The notes beneath the pieces are model-generated. The model was not told the origin of the DNA. It searched no databases and saw only the letters and a program-made list of their open reading frames with translations. This document shows, one piece after another, positions 1-10,175 of a DNA stretch of 64,000 nucleotides. Every line of letters starts with the position of its first letter. Within the stretch, counting starts at the first letter, position 1. Position numbers and translations under genes: made by a program. The stretch is taken from assembly GCF_000471905.2 (NCBI RefSeq), contig NW_006496477.1:289156-353155 (forward strand), written 5' to 3'. Source of the stretch: Amborella trichopoda (lineage: Eukaryota; Streptophyta; Magnoliopsida; Amborellales; Amborellaceae).

Positions 1-325
1 AGGAATCACTCGAGTCCCTACAGGGAACCGGACCAGGCGGCGCAATTCATTATGGTGAGAGCCAATTGGTTCAAGACAACCACGGTAATTCTCTTCAGGA
101 CCATCCAGGAGACGTGAGCCTCCTGGGTCTAAGCAGACTTAGGCGATTCCTCATTGGTTTGCTAGTTTTCGACCACTTCTGCAACCCACAACCATGGAAA
201 CAAAAAAAAAATCGTCTCAAGGTGATCATTAGCTAGAAAATTGTCAAGAGGCAAAAGAAAAGAAAAAAAAAAAAGAGAAAAAAAACCTCAAAATCAAGGA
301 TATCAATTTCAAAATTCAGAAACTT
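1..325 (+). other. Unassigned stretch, possibly 5' part of the LINE
   Basis: No domain is recognisable. A short open segment at about 115-235 ends in a lysine-rich stretch, and an A-rich tract follows at 207-290. It lies just upstream of the LINE endonuclease fragment, so it may be the end of LINE ORF1 or the inter-ORF spacer. The N-terminal part of the endonuclease domain is not visible here, and no target-site duplication could be identified. Confidence 0.3.
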
Positions 326-1486
326 TTGAAAATTCACCTAGAATCGAGATCACTTCAAATCATGATCGCTTCATTTTCAATGGGGTCACGCCCTTCCAAA
401 TTGTTAGTGGATAGGATTAATCTGTGGTCGAAGAAATTGGGTTTCTATAATAATGTTGTTGCTAACAATGTTGAGGGTAGATCGAGAATTATGCTTCTTT
501 GGAACCCGTCCATCTGTTCAACCAACATTCTCAATGTTAATGATCAGATGATCACTATCGAGGCCACTAGTTTATGTAATGGTTCTGTTTCAATTATTTT
601 TGGGGTATATGCTTTTAATTCTGTATCTCAGAGGGCGTTACTTTGGGATCATATGAGAAGTAGTGAGGCTGCTACTACACTACCTTAGTTGATATTATGC
701 GACTTTAACACTTTATTGGATAGTTCAGAGCGGATGGAATGTAGTGGCTATTTACCTCCGGATTCAGGGAATTTTGCACAAGTTATGTCAGACTGTGGAT
801 TAACTAACCTTAGTGCTGCAAGGGGTTGGTTTTCGTGGTCTAACAGTCATCTTGGCAGGAGATGTGTCATAAGGAGATAGGATCGTGCTATAGCGACCAC
901 TGATAGGGTGCTGGCATATCCAAAGTCCAAAGTAGAGTTGCTTCCAAAGGGGAATTCAGACCACCATCCTTTGTTGGTATCCATATCAAATTTGGGTCCA
1001 GTCGGGCCAAAACCCTTTCAGTACTTCTCGACTTGGGAGAAAACTCCAAACTTCATTGATATAATTTCAGCATCTTGGCAAGGCAGAGTGGGGTGCACAC
1101 CTATGTTTCATTTTGTTACAAAGCCGAAAAGACTGAGGAGGGTTTTGCGTGCTTGGAACAAGGATGTGTTTGGCCATGTGAGTGACTCTATCTCAGTAGT
1201 TCGGCAGAAGTTATCCTCTATACATGATGATTTGTGTAGTGATCGTTCCAATGAAAATTTGATGATAAACGAGAAGGAACATACTACAAAATTACAGCAA
1301 TTATTAGGCCATGAAGAGAGTATTTGGAGGCAAAAGTCAAGGCAGCAGTGGCTAAAGGACGGGGATTCTAATACAAGGTTTTTCCATCTATCTACTGTAA
1401 TCAGGAGGAGAAGTGAACGTATTATTTCTCTCAGTGACCAGAATGGCGTTCTTTGGTTTCTGAAGCAGAAATTGATAATCACATGA
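326..1486 (+). pseudogene. LINE ORF2, endonuclease and linker part (broken)
   Basis: Reading one frame through stops at 686-688 and 878-880 gives an endonuclease-like series. It starts with the segment VEGRSRIMLLWNP, continues with LCDFNTLL (the catalytic-domain region usually read as GDFN), then GWFSWSN, a LGRR segment, LDRA/TDRVLA, and SDHHPLLV, which carries the SDH catalytic signature. A conserved linker follows, with W-KDGD-NT-FFH near 1350-1390, as in plant L1 elements. The first third of the endonuclease domain is missing or unrecognisable. The product would have nicked target DNA; it is not functional here. Confidence 0.88.
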
Positions 1487-2860
1487 TAGGGTTCTTTGAA
1501 GATCTCTTGTCCGGGGAAAGTGACGTTGATACCCATATGGCTGAACAGTTTTTGCCACCTTCTCTGCTAAGCACTCCTAAGCAGGAGAAGTTGGTTGAGG
1601 ATGTTACCATGGAGGAGATAAAGGATTGTATCTGGGGGATGAAATGTGAGAGTGCTCTGGGCCTGATAACTTCACGGTGGAATTTTATAAATTTGGGTGG
1701 GAGGTGCTTAAGAAGGATCTTTTTCTGGCTCTTAATGACTTCTTTAAGAAAGGTAAATTTCTTATACAAATCAATTCTACCTTTATGTCTCATTCCTAAA
1801 GTAGCCACCCCTACTGTGAAGGATTTTCTCCCAATTGGTTTATGGAATGTATTGCATAAAATTATTAGCAAAATCATTTCTAATCGCTAACGGGTAGTAC
1901 TCAATGATTTGATTGATCCTAGACAAGCTGCTTTCCTAAAAGGTAGATTGATTACAAATAACATTCTTATGGCAATTGAACTCATATCTATATGCAACAA
2001 AAATTCCAAGAGGCCCAAAATGTGTTTGCAGCTAGATTTGAGCAGTGCTTATGATAGAGTATCCTGGTCCTTTGTTATTGCATGTATGAATGCTTTGGGA
2101 TTTCCAGATATTTGTATATCTTGGGTTCGTCTATGCATATCTTCTCCTTCTTTCTCTGTGTTGTGCAATGGTATCCCCTAAAATTTAATTTAGGGGAAAA
2201 AAAGGTCTTAGACAAGGGGACCCCTTATCTCCGCATCTTTTCTTGCTAGTAATGGATTTTTTGAGCAAGAAGTTGGATTATGCTATTGAGCAAGGTATGA
2301 TTCCTCGGGCCTTTCCTTCGGGCTGCGATTATGGAGTGTCGCATCTATTTTATACAGACAATGTTCTTAACTTCTATTAAATCGATTATCTCCATTTTTG
2401 AGGCAACTACAGGTCAGAAACTTAATATTGCAAAAAGCAAAGCCTTCTTTTTTGGGGTTTCGCAGGGTAATAAATTATTAATTCTCAGGGAGCTTGGCTT
2501 TGGTGAAGGATCTCTCCCAGTGCGCTATCTAGGGTTGCCTTTATTTCACAGCCATTTAAAATATAGTCAAAGTCATAGCTTGGCTGGTAAAATTTTTGGA
2601 AGGATAGGCTTTAACTTTATCTTAGGCAGGGCGTCTTCAGTTGTTGAAATCAATTATTTTTGCCTCATCTATTTTTTGGGTTCTTTCATTTATCCTGCCA
2701 AAACAAACATGCCATATGATCGAACGGCTGCAAAGAAATTTTCTATGGGCAGCGTGGCGCAGAAAAAGGGAGTGCATCTTGTTAAATGAAAAACAGTCTG
2801 TTTACCTCAGGATGAAGGGGGACTAGGAGTTCGTGACATAGTAGATTTCAATATTGCAGG
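1453..2860 (+). pseudogene. LINE reverse transcriptase domain (broken)
   Basis: Recognisable RT blocks are LIPKV with a following LPIGLWNV (usual RPISL-N), DPRQAAFLKGR, LDLSSAYDRVSW, RQGDPLSPHLF and the YLGLPL block. The active-site box reads Y-T-D-N at 2351-2362 instead of Y-A-D-D, so the second catalytic aspartate is asparagine. Pieces lie in different frames: there is a stop at 1888-1890 and shifts at about 1470, 2180-2330 and 2640. It should have primed cDNA synthesis from the nicked target. It cannot do so now. Confidence 0.9.
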
Positions 2861-2861
2861 G

Positions 2862-3797
2862 ATGATAAAATTGGGCTGGAGAATTTTGGCGAATCCTTCA
2901 TCTCTATTTGCTCGGTTCTTTAAGCATCGTTATTTCAAGAATTCTTACATATGGGAAACCAAATATAAAAGTTATTCATCTTATGCTTGGAAGGGTATTT
3001 GGCTTGGATTATCTCATTTGAAATATAATATTCGATGGGTTATTGGAGATGGTTGGCTTGTGGATTTCTGGGCAGATCCATGGTTATCAGAAAGGTCAAT
3101 ATGGGACTCTTATGGTACAACTATTCATCAAGACCTTGAGATTGCTATGCCAAAGGTCTTTGATTATATTGGAGGCCATCTTCAGTCTTCGGTCTTTCCC
3201 ACCACTACATCTGGTTTTTTGACTCAAATATGGCAGGAAGTTGAAAGATTTATTATCCCATTACAGCCACATAAGGATATTCTAGTATGGATTCATTCTG
3301 CGAGTGGATTATTTTCGACTAAAGAAGCTTGGGAATTTATTCGAAACAAGGGCACCACTCAGTCGATTTTCAAAGCCTTGTGGTCATCAAAATGTCATCC
3401 CCGAGAGAAATGGTTCTCTTGGTTGGCACTTCACGAACGGTTACCCATGATCTCTCTCCTGCAGCAGTGGGGGATAGCCATGGCTCCTCCTGTATGTCTG
3501 TTTTGTAAAAACAGTGATGATAGTCCCTATCATCTACTGTTCCTTTGTGATTTCTCACAGGCTGTATGGAGATCTCTTGCATGGCATTGTGGTAAACGTT
3601 TTATTTCAGGCTCTTCTATTCCTTCTATGTTGAGAAGTTCGTTATCTTTTAGATTCAAATCCCATGGTTCTTTGATATTTGGACTTCTTTATTGTTCACA
3701 ACTATTTGGCTTTTATGGGAGGAGCGCAATCGAAATCAGGATTAATCAGGAGGGAACAAGCGCTTCGACAAATAATTTCCCCATGTTCGGGAGTTAG
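2862..3797 (+). pseudogene. LINE zf-RVT region, 311-codon open segment
   Basis: This is the longest surviving open segment of the LINE. It starts with MIKLGWRIL, contains WVIGDGWLVDFWADPWL, and ends in a zinc-binding-like block with C-LFC, then H and C in the PPVCLFCKNSDDSPYHLL segment near 3487-3550. This is the conserved region between RT and RNase H in plant LINEs. The final 40 codons lose similarity, and a frame change precedes the RNase H part. Confidence 0.85.
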
Positions 3798-3874
3798 CTG
3801 ATGTTAAAGCCTGGGTATTTCATATCTCAGAAAAAGCAATCATTGATAATATGTAGTTCAATTGGTAACAACAG

Positions 3875-4429
3875 ATGGATCAGTTGGTTGTCCTGATGGT
3901 GTGGTCATTTCCTAGCCATAATCGTTTCAAGTTAAACATTGATGGGGCCTCCTTACATAACCTAGGTCAAGCAGGTGGGAGTGGTGTAATTAGAGATTGT
4001 GATGGTGCTTTTATTGCAGCATTCTCAAAACCTTTTGGAATCGTTTCCAATAATTATGCAAAATTCTCTACTCTGGAAGAAGGTATAGAGCTAGCCCTTC
4101 AGCTAAAGTGTTTTCCTCTTCAGATTGAAAGTGACTCGGCTGTACTCGTCAATGTTATTCATGAACATTGTCGATCTCCTTGGAAGTTATATACGAATGC
4201 TACAAATCGTAGACAACGTCTTTCTAATCGCGGGTGGTCCATCTTTCACATTTTTCGTGAGGCCAACATGATGGGTGACATTCTAGCAAAGTGGGCCACA
4301 TCTCTTTCACAAGCCACTATCTCGCGTTTGCGTCTGCCGAACTTCATTTCCCTTGCTTTACTTCATGATTTGTCACAGGTGCCATGTTCCAGGGTTGTAA
4401 AGAAAAGAGCTGTAGTCATCTTATTTTAA
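3875..4429 (+). pseudogene. LINE RNase H domain
   Basis: A 184-codon open segment with plant-type RNase H features: NIDGAS (first catalytic Asp), a GGSGVIRD strand, an E in the LEEGIELAL helix, IESDSA (third acid) and FREANMMGDILAKWA (final catalytic region). All four acidic positions appear to be kept. It ends in TAA immediately before the 3' tail, as expected for a LINE whose ORF2 runs to the 3' UTR. It is separated from the preceding segment by stops and a frame change. Confidence 0.88.
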
Positions 4430-4444
4430 AATATTAATAAAAAA

Positions 4445-4492
4445 TGGGTAAGGGGCCTTCTCCCCCACTGACTAACCCAAAAAAAAAAAAAA
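4445..4492 (+). repeat. LINE 3' tail with A-rich end
   Basis: GGGTAAGGGGCCTTCTCCCC followed by CACTGACTAACCC and about 14 A residues. Nearly the same block, also ending in A residues, closes the SINE at 22141-22180. Confidence 0.8.
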
Positions 4493-5322
4493 CGCCCTTT
4501 CAAAGCAATAATGGAAAAAACACAAGAGAATGGTTTGAAGCCATTTTGCTTGAGACAGGCTCAATATCTTTGGTACACTTTTACCAAAGATATACTAATA
4601 TAGTAGCTTACTCAAAGCTCCAAATTCGAAAAATAATATCATACAAAGAATGGGGCTCAGACCCTACCAGAAGTAGAAAATTATGGGCCCCGGAATTTCC
4701 CAACAAATATTTTAAATATTCAAAATACAAAGAGGCCTGGCATAAAGTATTTGCAATTCAAAATAATTATAATTCACACACTTGGTTTATTCAGTTCCAA
4801 ATGCCAATTCTTGAGGCATTTCCAAACTGGTTCCGAGATTGGTTCATCATTTGGGGATCTGGTTCACAGATTCTCCCTCTTAAGTTGCAGCACTCTCAGC
4901 AACAGTTTGTGGAATATAATAATAAGGATCCTAATATTGACCATCATTTATAATTTATGTCCCTGTATCAAATTCCGTGGATTGTAAAATGGGAATATGC
5001 AATATCAGAAAATACAACCAATGATTGGGAATACATTCCCAGGCTTGGAAAGAAAATATTCATAAAATGGTGGGACGTGTTTGATTCTAAGTCTCTTGAC
5101 CCAAAGAAAATCAAAATGAAGAAAATCCCGAGCCAAATACCAAATGAACATCCAAATAGTTTTGCAGAATATGTAAACAAAATGAAAAGGCAAAACCCTC
5201 AAGCTACTAAAGAAGAACTGAAAAAGCAGCTGTTACAAATGCTAGAAGAAGAAGGTGATGATGTAACAACTTCATCTCAAAATGAAGATGAGGGCAATGA
5301 AGAATTTTTCCAGATACCATGA
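4493..5322 (+). pseudogene. Pararetroviral ORF2 protein, 5'-truncated
   Basis: About 275 codons in one frame with a single internal stop at 4951-4953. The protein is rich in tryptophan and aromatic residues (EWFEAILLETGS, YKEWGSDP, LWAPEF, HTWFIQF, FPNWFRDWF, IKWWDVFD) and ends in a lysine/glutamine helix and an acidic tail. I recognise this pattern from the second ORF of florendovirus-like endogenous elements; its function is unknown. The frame runs back into the LINE A-tail without a start codon of its own, so the N-terminus is cut off. The missing start of the same ORF is at the other end of the locus (11904-12040). Confidence 0.75.
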
Positions 5323-5460
5323 CCCGATGAAATATGACCCGATAAGCATTATCAGTCCACGTGTCCAATTATGAAAGGCTATCGACAAATGTCATAAGAA
5401 GCTAGTTGTCTAAAGTAGATAGTTGTCTCACCACCTGACCAACCACTGTAGAAGATTCGC

Positions 5461-5630
5461 CATCTGTCCACCTTTATGCTCCACCGACGCAAGACGACAC
5501 TCCACTGACATCCATCTGTCCACCTTTATGCTCCACCGACGCAAGACGACACTCCACTGACATCCATCTGTCCACCTTTATGCTCCACCGACGCAAGACG
5601 ACACTCCACCGACATCCATCTGCCCTCTTT
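5461..5630 (+). repeat. 52-bp tandem repeat, three copies plus partial, in viral promoter
   Basis: Units at 5461-5512, 5513-5564 and 5565-5616 are almost identical, and a partial fourth follows to about 5630. Each unit contains CGACGCAAGACGACAC, which resembles a degenerate as-1 element (paired TGACG-like boxes) of caulimovirid promoters. The array lies about 160-330 bases upstream of the TATA box, the usual place of enhancer elements. Confidence 0.9.
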
Positions 5631-5784
5631 AAAGATTCGCCACATCGCACGAGGAGCCACCTGTCCTTCTTTATTCCCCAATATCATACTCTCCCATACT
5701 AGATGGCCGACAGCAACCTACATCAACTACCTGTACATACCTTTTGAGTCAACATGCAATAATGAAGCCCAGCCTTGCTCTGCC

Positions 5785-5792
5785 TATAAAAG
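5785..5792 (+). promoter_or_regulatory. TATA box of the viral pregenomic promoter
   Basis: TATAAAAG followed by a GGAGG-rich stretch, in the intergenic region after ORF2. Transcription would start about 25-35 bases downstream, near the AGTCTAGCATCGG segment around 5810-5822. The position between the last ORF and a long leader matches the 35S-type promoter of caulimovirids. Confidence 0.8.
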
Positions 5793-5843
5793 GGAGGAGC
5801 CTCTTCTCAGTCTAGCATCGGGGAAATCAGCAAGAAATGCCTG

Positions 5844-6524
5844 CTCTCTCTCTCTCTCTNNNNNNNNNNNNNNNNNNNNNNNNNNNNNNNNNNNNNNNNN
5901 NNNNNNNNNNNNNNNNNNNNNNNNNNNNNNNNNNNNNNNNNNNNNNNNNNNNNNNNNNNNNNNNNNNNNNNNNNNNNNNNNNNNNNNNNNNNNNNNNNNN
6001 NNNNNNNNNNNNNNNNNNNNNNNNNNNNNNNNNNNNNNNNNNNNNNNNNNNNNNNNNNNNNNNNNNNNNNNNNNNNNNNNNNNNNNNNNNNNNNNNNNNN
6101 NNNNNNNNNNNNNNNNNNNNNNNNNNNNNNNNNNNNNNNNNNNNNNNNNNNNNNNNNNNNNNNNNNNNNNNNNNNNNNNNNNNNNNNNNNNNNNNNNNNN
6201 NNNNNNNNNNNNNNNNNNNNNNNNNNNNNNNNNNNNNNNNNNNNNNNNNNNNNNNNNNNNNNNNNNNNNNNNNNNNNNNNNNNNNNNNNNNNNNNNNNNN
6301 NNNNNNNNNNNNNNNNNNNNNNNNNNNNNNNNNNNNNNNNNNNNNNNNNNNNNNNNNNNNNNNNNNNNNNNNNNNNNNNNNNNNNNNNNNNNNNNNNNNN
6401 NNNNNNNNNNNNNNNNNNNNNNNNNNNNNNNNNNNNNNNNNNNNNNNNNNNNNNNNNNNNNNNNNNNNNNNNNNNNNNNNNNNNNNNNNNNNNNNNNNNN
6501 NNNNNNNNNNNNNNNNNNNNNNTA

Positions 6525-6577
<53 letters not shown>
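5844..6577 (+). repeat. CT microsatellite in viral leader, split by assembly gap
   Basis: Alternating CT occupies 5844-5859 and 6531-6577, on both sides of a run of undetermined bases (5860-6522). The gap length may be an estimate. The repeat lies just downstream of the expected transcription start. Confidence 0.85.
5860..6522. other. Assembly gap (663 undetermined bases)
   Basis: All bases are N. The open frames that run through the gap are artefacts. Confidence 1.
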
Positions 6578-6580
<3 letters not shown>

Positions 6581-7081
6581 CCTCTAGTCTGCTCTCACTC
6601 TTTTCCCTCTATCTCTTCGATCTCTTCTAAGTTCTTCACTCAAAGGTTCCAACCAGGAGTTCGTCTGTCCTGAAAACCAGTACCACTCCTACCTTAGTCC
6701 TTCTGGGTAAAGTTTGTAATATTCCTCTTCAAGTGACCTCTCTGAAGCTTATCCCTCTTAATAGTTGTATTCTACTCTCTGTTTCTCTGATTAGCCTCTC
6801 GGATAGCTTTTCTCTGTTAGCTTCTCTCGGCTAGCTTCTCTCTGTTAAAGCTATTAGACCTAGCTCCTCTACTTCTCTAATTCCTTACTGTCTACTTTTT
6901 ATCAACCCTGTATAATGGGTGGTGTGTTATAAACCACTCCATGTGTGATTGTAATTTTGATAGCCTACCGAGTTTTTGTCCTAATGAATGGAAGCTATTT
7001 ACTAGCTTCTGCATTTGTAAATTGTAAGTCAGTTTGCTTCTGTAAATTGTTTGTTTATGAATAATATGTTTGTATCATGCA

Positions 7082-7087
7082 AATAAA
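7082..7087 (+). terminator. Possible viral polyadenylation signal AATAAA
   Basis: AATAAA lies in the leader between the promoter and the primer-binding site. Caulimovirids place the poly(A) signal shortly after the transcription start so that the pregenomic RNA is terminally redundant. The distance here is longer than usual and partly unknown because of the gap. Confidence 0.45.
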
Positions 7088-7290
7088 GTTTATACTGTCT
7101 GTAAAAGTTAGAAATCTTACTTATACGAATTGGCTTGTATTAGATATTTCTCCTTTTTCTTTATTCATCTTGATAATTGTGTGTTTGTACTTTGGATTAG
7201 TTAGATTAATAGTTTAATTCTTAAATCATTGATAAATTATTGATAAGATATTTAGCTTAATAGAAGCTGAGAAATCGGTCCCGTGTAAGT

Positions 7291-7303
7291 TGGTATCAGA
7301 GCC
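7291..7303 (+). promoter_or_regulatory. Primer-binding site for tRNA-Met (minus-strand DNA start)
   Basis: TGGTATCAGAGCC, complementary to the 3' end of plant initiator tRNA-Met, is the standard primer site of caulimovirids. It sits about 200 bases upstream of the first ORF1 ATG and fixes the genome origin by convention. Confidence 0.92.
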
Positions 7304-7506
7304 AAAACAATTCTTTATCTGAAGTTTATTATTAAAAGGTACTAAAATTTTAGAGTACAAGGTACTTGATAAAATATCTCATTAAGAGGTTAGTCCGAGA
7401 GTTGAGACGTTGTCGCCCAGAACCCGTTTTACCGCTTTAGGCCAGGAAGAGCCGCTTAGGTACCAGGGACGTAAGAGGTTGACTAAAGTCATCATCCGTA
7501 ACCCTA

Positions 7507-8297
7507 ATGGAGAATTTTATCAAGACTCTGTCCAATAAAACTTTAGCCCCTTCTAATAGTATACTTAGGATAAAAAACAAAGAAGAGATAATAATTGATA
7601 ATATAGAAAAAAATATACAAAATTGGGATATACCAAAGTACCTATAACAGATATTTATAAAAAAGGCACATTCGAGTTCAAAACTGGATATGCAATAAAA
7701 ACAGTAGAACAGAGTCTATCAGTTAACAGTGAGCAAGAAAACTTTCGATTACTATCTGATAGAATGATCCAATCTCATAAAAATAAGAATTATAAATTTT
7801 TACATATAGGGCTCATACAAATAGCAGTTAAGGCCCTTACAAGACTTGGATTAAATAATTAAATACTACTATGCCTTAGGGATAGCAGACATAATAGGTT
7901 TGCAGACTCCTTATTAAGAGTAGTTGAATCTAGTCTTTGTAGTGGCCCTGTACATTTTAATTGTTTTCCCAATTTTTCTGTATCCTTGAGTGATCCAAAT
8001 TTGCTCAAAATCTTAACACTTACTCTTAAAACCCAAGGATTTAATATGAATCCTGGATCCCAAAACATAACATTAGTATATAGAATTTGTTATAAAGTTA
8101 TGAGCACATTATGCCCAAATGTCCTACAAATTGATACTAAAGGTCAAACAATATTTTTCCAAACTAATATAGAAAAATCAAATACTGTTGTCCCAAAGTC
8201 CATAAATTGGTCACAAATAAGCCTTCCAGAAATTGGTCAATTCAGAATGAAAACCAAACTTATAGGACTCCTGTTAGTCACAACCCAGATCAAATAA
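7507..8297 (+). pseudogene. Pararetroviral movement protein domain of ORF1 (broken)
   Basis: The best ORF1 start is the ATG at 7507. That frame is open to a stop at 7645-7647; after a frameshift near 7635 the protein continues from PITDIYKKGTFEF. The 30K-type movement protein core follows: FLHIGLIQIAVKALTRLGLN, a stop at 7860-7862, SLLRVVESSLCSGPVHFNCF, TLKTQGFNMNPGS and LVYRICYKVM. A further shift at about 8230 leads into the middle region. The intact protein would have formed tubules at plasmodesmata. It is inactive here. Confidence 0.85.
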
Positions 8298-9478
8298 TTG
8301 AATATCCAGACAGTGAAATAGAAATACAATTTAGTTCAAATAGAAAAACTAGATTAAATATAACAGATGATAATATCCTAAGACCCTCCTCTAGAATTCC
8401 TGTACCATCTAGGCACTCTACCTCCTCTTCTGTAAGAAATGAACCTATAATCCAAGGATTGAGTAGGAGTACTAGTAATATTCAAAGACCTGTTTATAAA
8501 CCACTAGATCATAATCCCTTTAAACCAGAATCTAGTAGTTCTAATCTTGACTTCCAAATATTAACTCTCCAGAAAAGAGAAAAAGTTAATATAGAATTCT
8601 TAAAAAATGATTATTTATCTGACGAAAATACTGAAATAAGATATTGGTATTTAAAGGAATTCTCTCAAGAATTAATAGTAGATGCTTTTCATAAAAGATA
8701 TAATAAATTCCTAAAAAAGAATAAGCAAACTATAGGGTTCTTCACCGGGTTGATAGCTATCTTAAAAGAAAAAGATATTCATGTACCTAATTTTGAGCTC
8801 AATACCTTAGAATCCCAATACCAAACATTTTATACTAGTGAAGGAAAACCAATACAAAGTATCCATCCTCCTGAACAAAATCTACAAATAAAAGGACCTA
8901 ATAAAGAAAGCCCAGAAACTAGGGCATCCCCCTTTAAAATGATTCCAACAAAACATACTCATAAGGTAGAGATGATTCCCCATATGATAGAACAAAATAA
9001 TTATACAAATTTATATTTACAATCTTTAGGAAAACAGGCTACTAGAATAGAAAATATAATAAGAAAACCTCAAGAAATCACAACAGAATAAAAAAAGAAT
9101 GTTTTATTTAAACCACCACCTGAGATCAATGAAGAAAGATTCCATTTGAGAGGAATGAGAAACAACGAAGGAAATAAAGAATTATTAGATGAATTAGTAA
9201 AAAAGTTAGCACAATTAAATATTCAAGATAAAAAAGCAAAAGGAAAAATTATAGAATATGAAGCTATGGTCCTTCAAGAAGAAATAATTTCTATTGAAAA
9301 TATAAACAAGATGGAAGAAGCCTTTAAAAACAGTCAGCTAAATAATATAGAAGAAGATGAATCTGAATCTGATACTTCTAGTGAAAACACTATAATAGAG
9401 AGAATAGAAGATGAAGAATTCATATTTACTAGTTCGGATTCAGAATCAAATATGAAAATAGAAGATTTGTACCTGTAA
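8207..9478 (+). pseudogene. ORF1 middle region; coat-protein core not recognised
   Basis: Open segments 8207-9091 and 9146-9478 share a frame and are separated by a stop at 9089-9091. The first is serine/proline-rich, then has a helical part with WYLKEFSQELIVDAFHKRYNK and an LGKQATRIE segment as in florendovirus-like polyproteins. The second is a lysine-rich helix followed by a very acidic serine-rich tail. The tail type normally follows the nucleocapsid core, but neither a CCHC zinc knuckle nor a capsid core is visible between movement protein and protease. A deletion in the lysine-rich segment around 9190-9300 is the simplest reading. Confidence 0.6.
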
Positions 9479-10139
9479 ATCTGTTAATACCTTAACCAAT
9501 GAAGAAAATCTAATTATAGACTTAATAGATAAATTACCAGATCCAGAAGCTAAAAGAAATGCTTTAACACAATATATCCATATTGCTAAATCAAAAAATA
9601 AACCAGCTTCTATCATTAAGCCACACGAAGAATATAGTTTAAATGAAATACTCAAGCGACTTAACAAGAAAAATCCTGTAGAAAAAGAACCAACTGTTTC
9701 TGAATTAAAACATGAAATAAATGAAGTTAAAACAGAAATTCAACAATTAAAAAATAGAATTAGAATATTAAAAATGGCTAATGATTTTTCTGAATCAGAT
9801 ATAGGTACTAACAATGAACTAGAATTTGATAATTTATTAAGATACCATAAAAATATTGCTCTCGAAGACTCACCTAAAGATGAAATCCCTGAAACCTCTG
9901 ATAAAGGTTTACAGGACAATAATTATGTAAATATATTAAATAGAGTAATAACCCAAAAATGGTTTGTGTTAATCAGAATAATTGTAGAATACAGCTTTCA
10001 ATCTCTTGCATTAATAGATTCAGGAGCTGATTTGAACTGCATAAACGAAGGACTAGTCCCTACAATATATTTTCAAAAGACTACTCAAATATTAAACACA
10101 GCTGATGGTAGTAAGTTGATTATTAAGTATAAATTATAA
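9474..10139 (+). pseudogene. ORF1 aspartic protease domain (broken)
   Basis: After a frame change at about 9474, a segment CKSVNTLTNEENLI leads through a coiled-coil-like stretch (EINEVKTEIQQLKNRI) into the protease. The catalytic triplet is kept as LIDSGAD (Asp codon 10017-10019), followed by NCINEG. A stop at 10137-10139 interrupts the domain; the flap and the VILGTPIL strand continue in the same frame after 10176. The enzyme would have cleaved the polyprotein. Confidence 0.85.
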
Positions 10140-10175
10140 AAGGCTGCTATATGCAATAATGGTAATTGTTTCGAA

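Larger units (their letters stand above)
326..4492 (+). mobile_element. Degenerate L1-type LINE (non-LTR retrotransposon) with RNase H domain
   Basis: Domains read in the order expected for a plant L1-clade ORF2: APE-type endonuclease, reverse transcriptase, zf-RVT zinc-finger-like region and plant-type RNase H, then a short 3' tail ending in about 14 A residues. In-frame stops at 686-688, 878-880 and 1888-1890, plus frameshifts near 1470, 2180-2330 and 2790-2860, make it a fossil. The 5' limit is uncertain. The A-tail abuts pararetroviral ORF2 sequence directly, so either the LINE jumped into the viral copy or the virus integrated beside the tail. The far flank needed to decide lies outside the window. 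Confidence 0.92.

Noticed and set aside
1108..1877. Minus-strand frames of 130-140 codons in the LINE
   Set aside because: They are shadows of the endonuclease and RT segments on the plus strand.
5827..6673. Long open frames on both strands across undetermined bases
   Set aside because: They consist of N codons and CT repeat codons (RERERE, SLSLSL) only.
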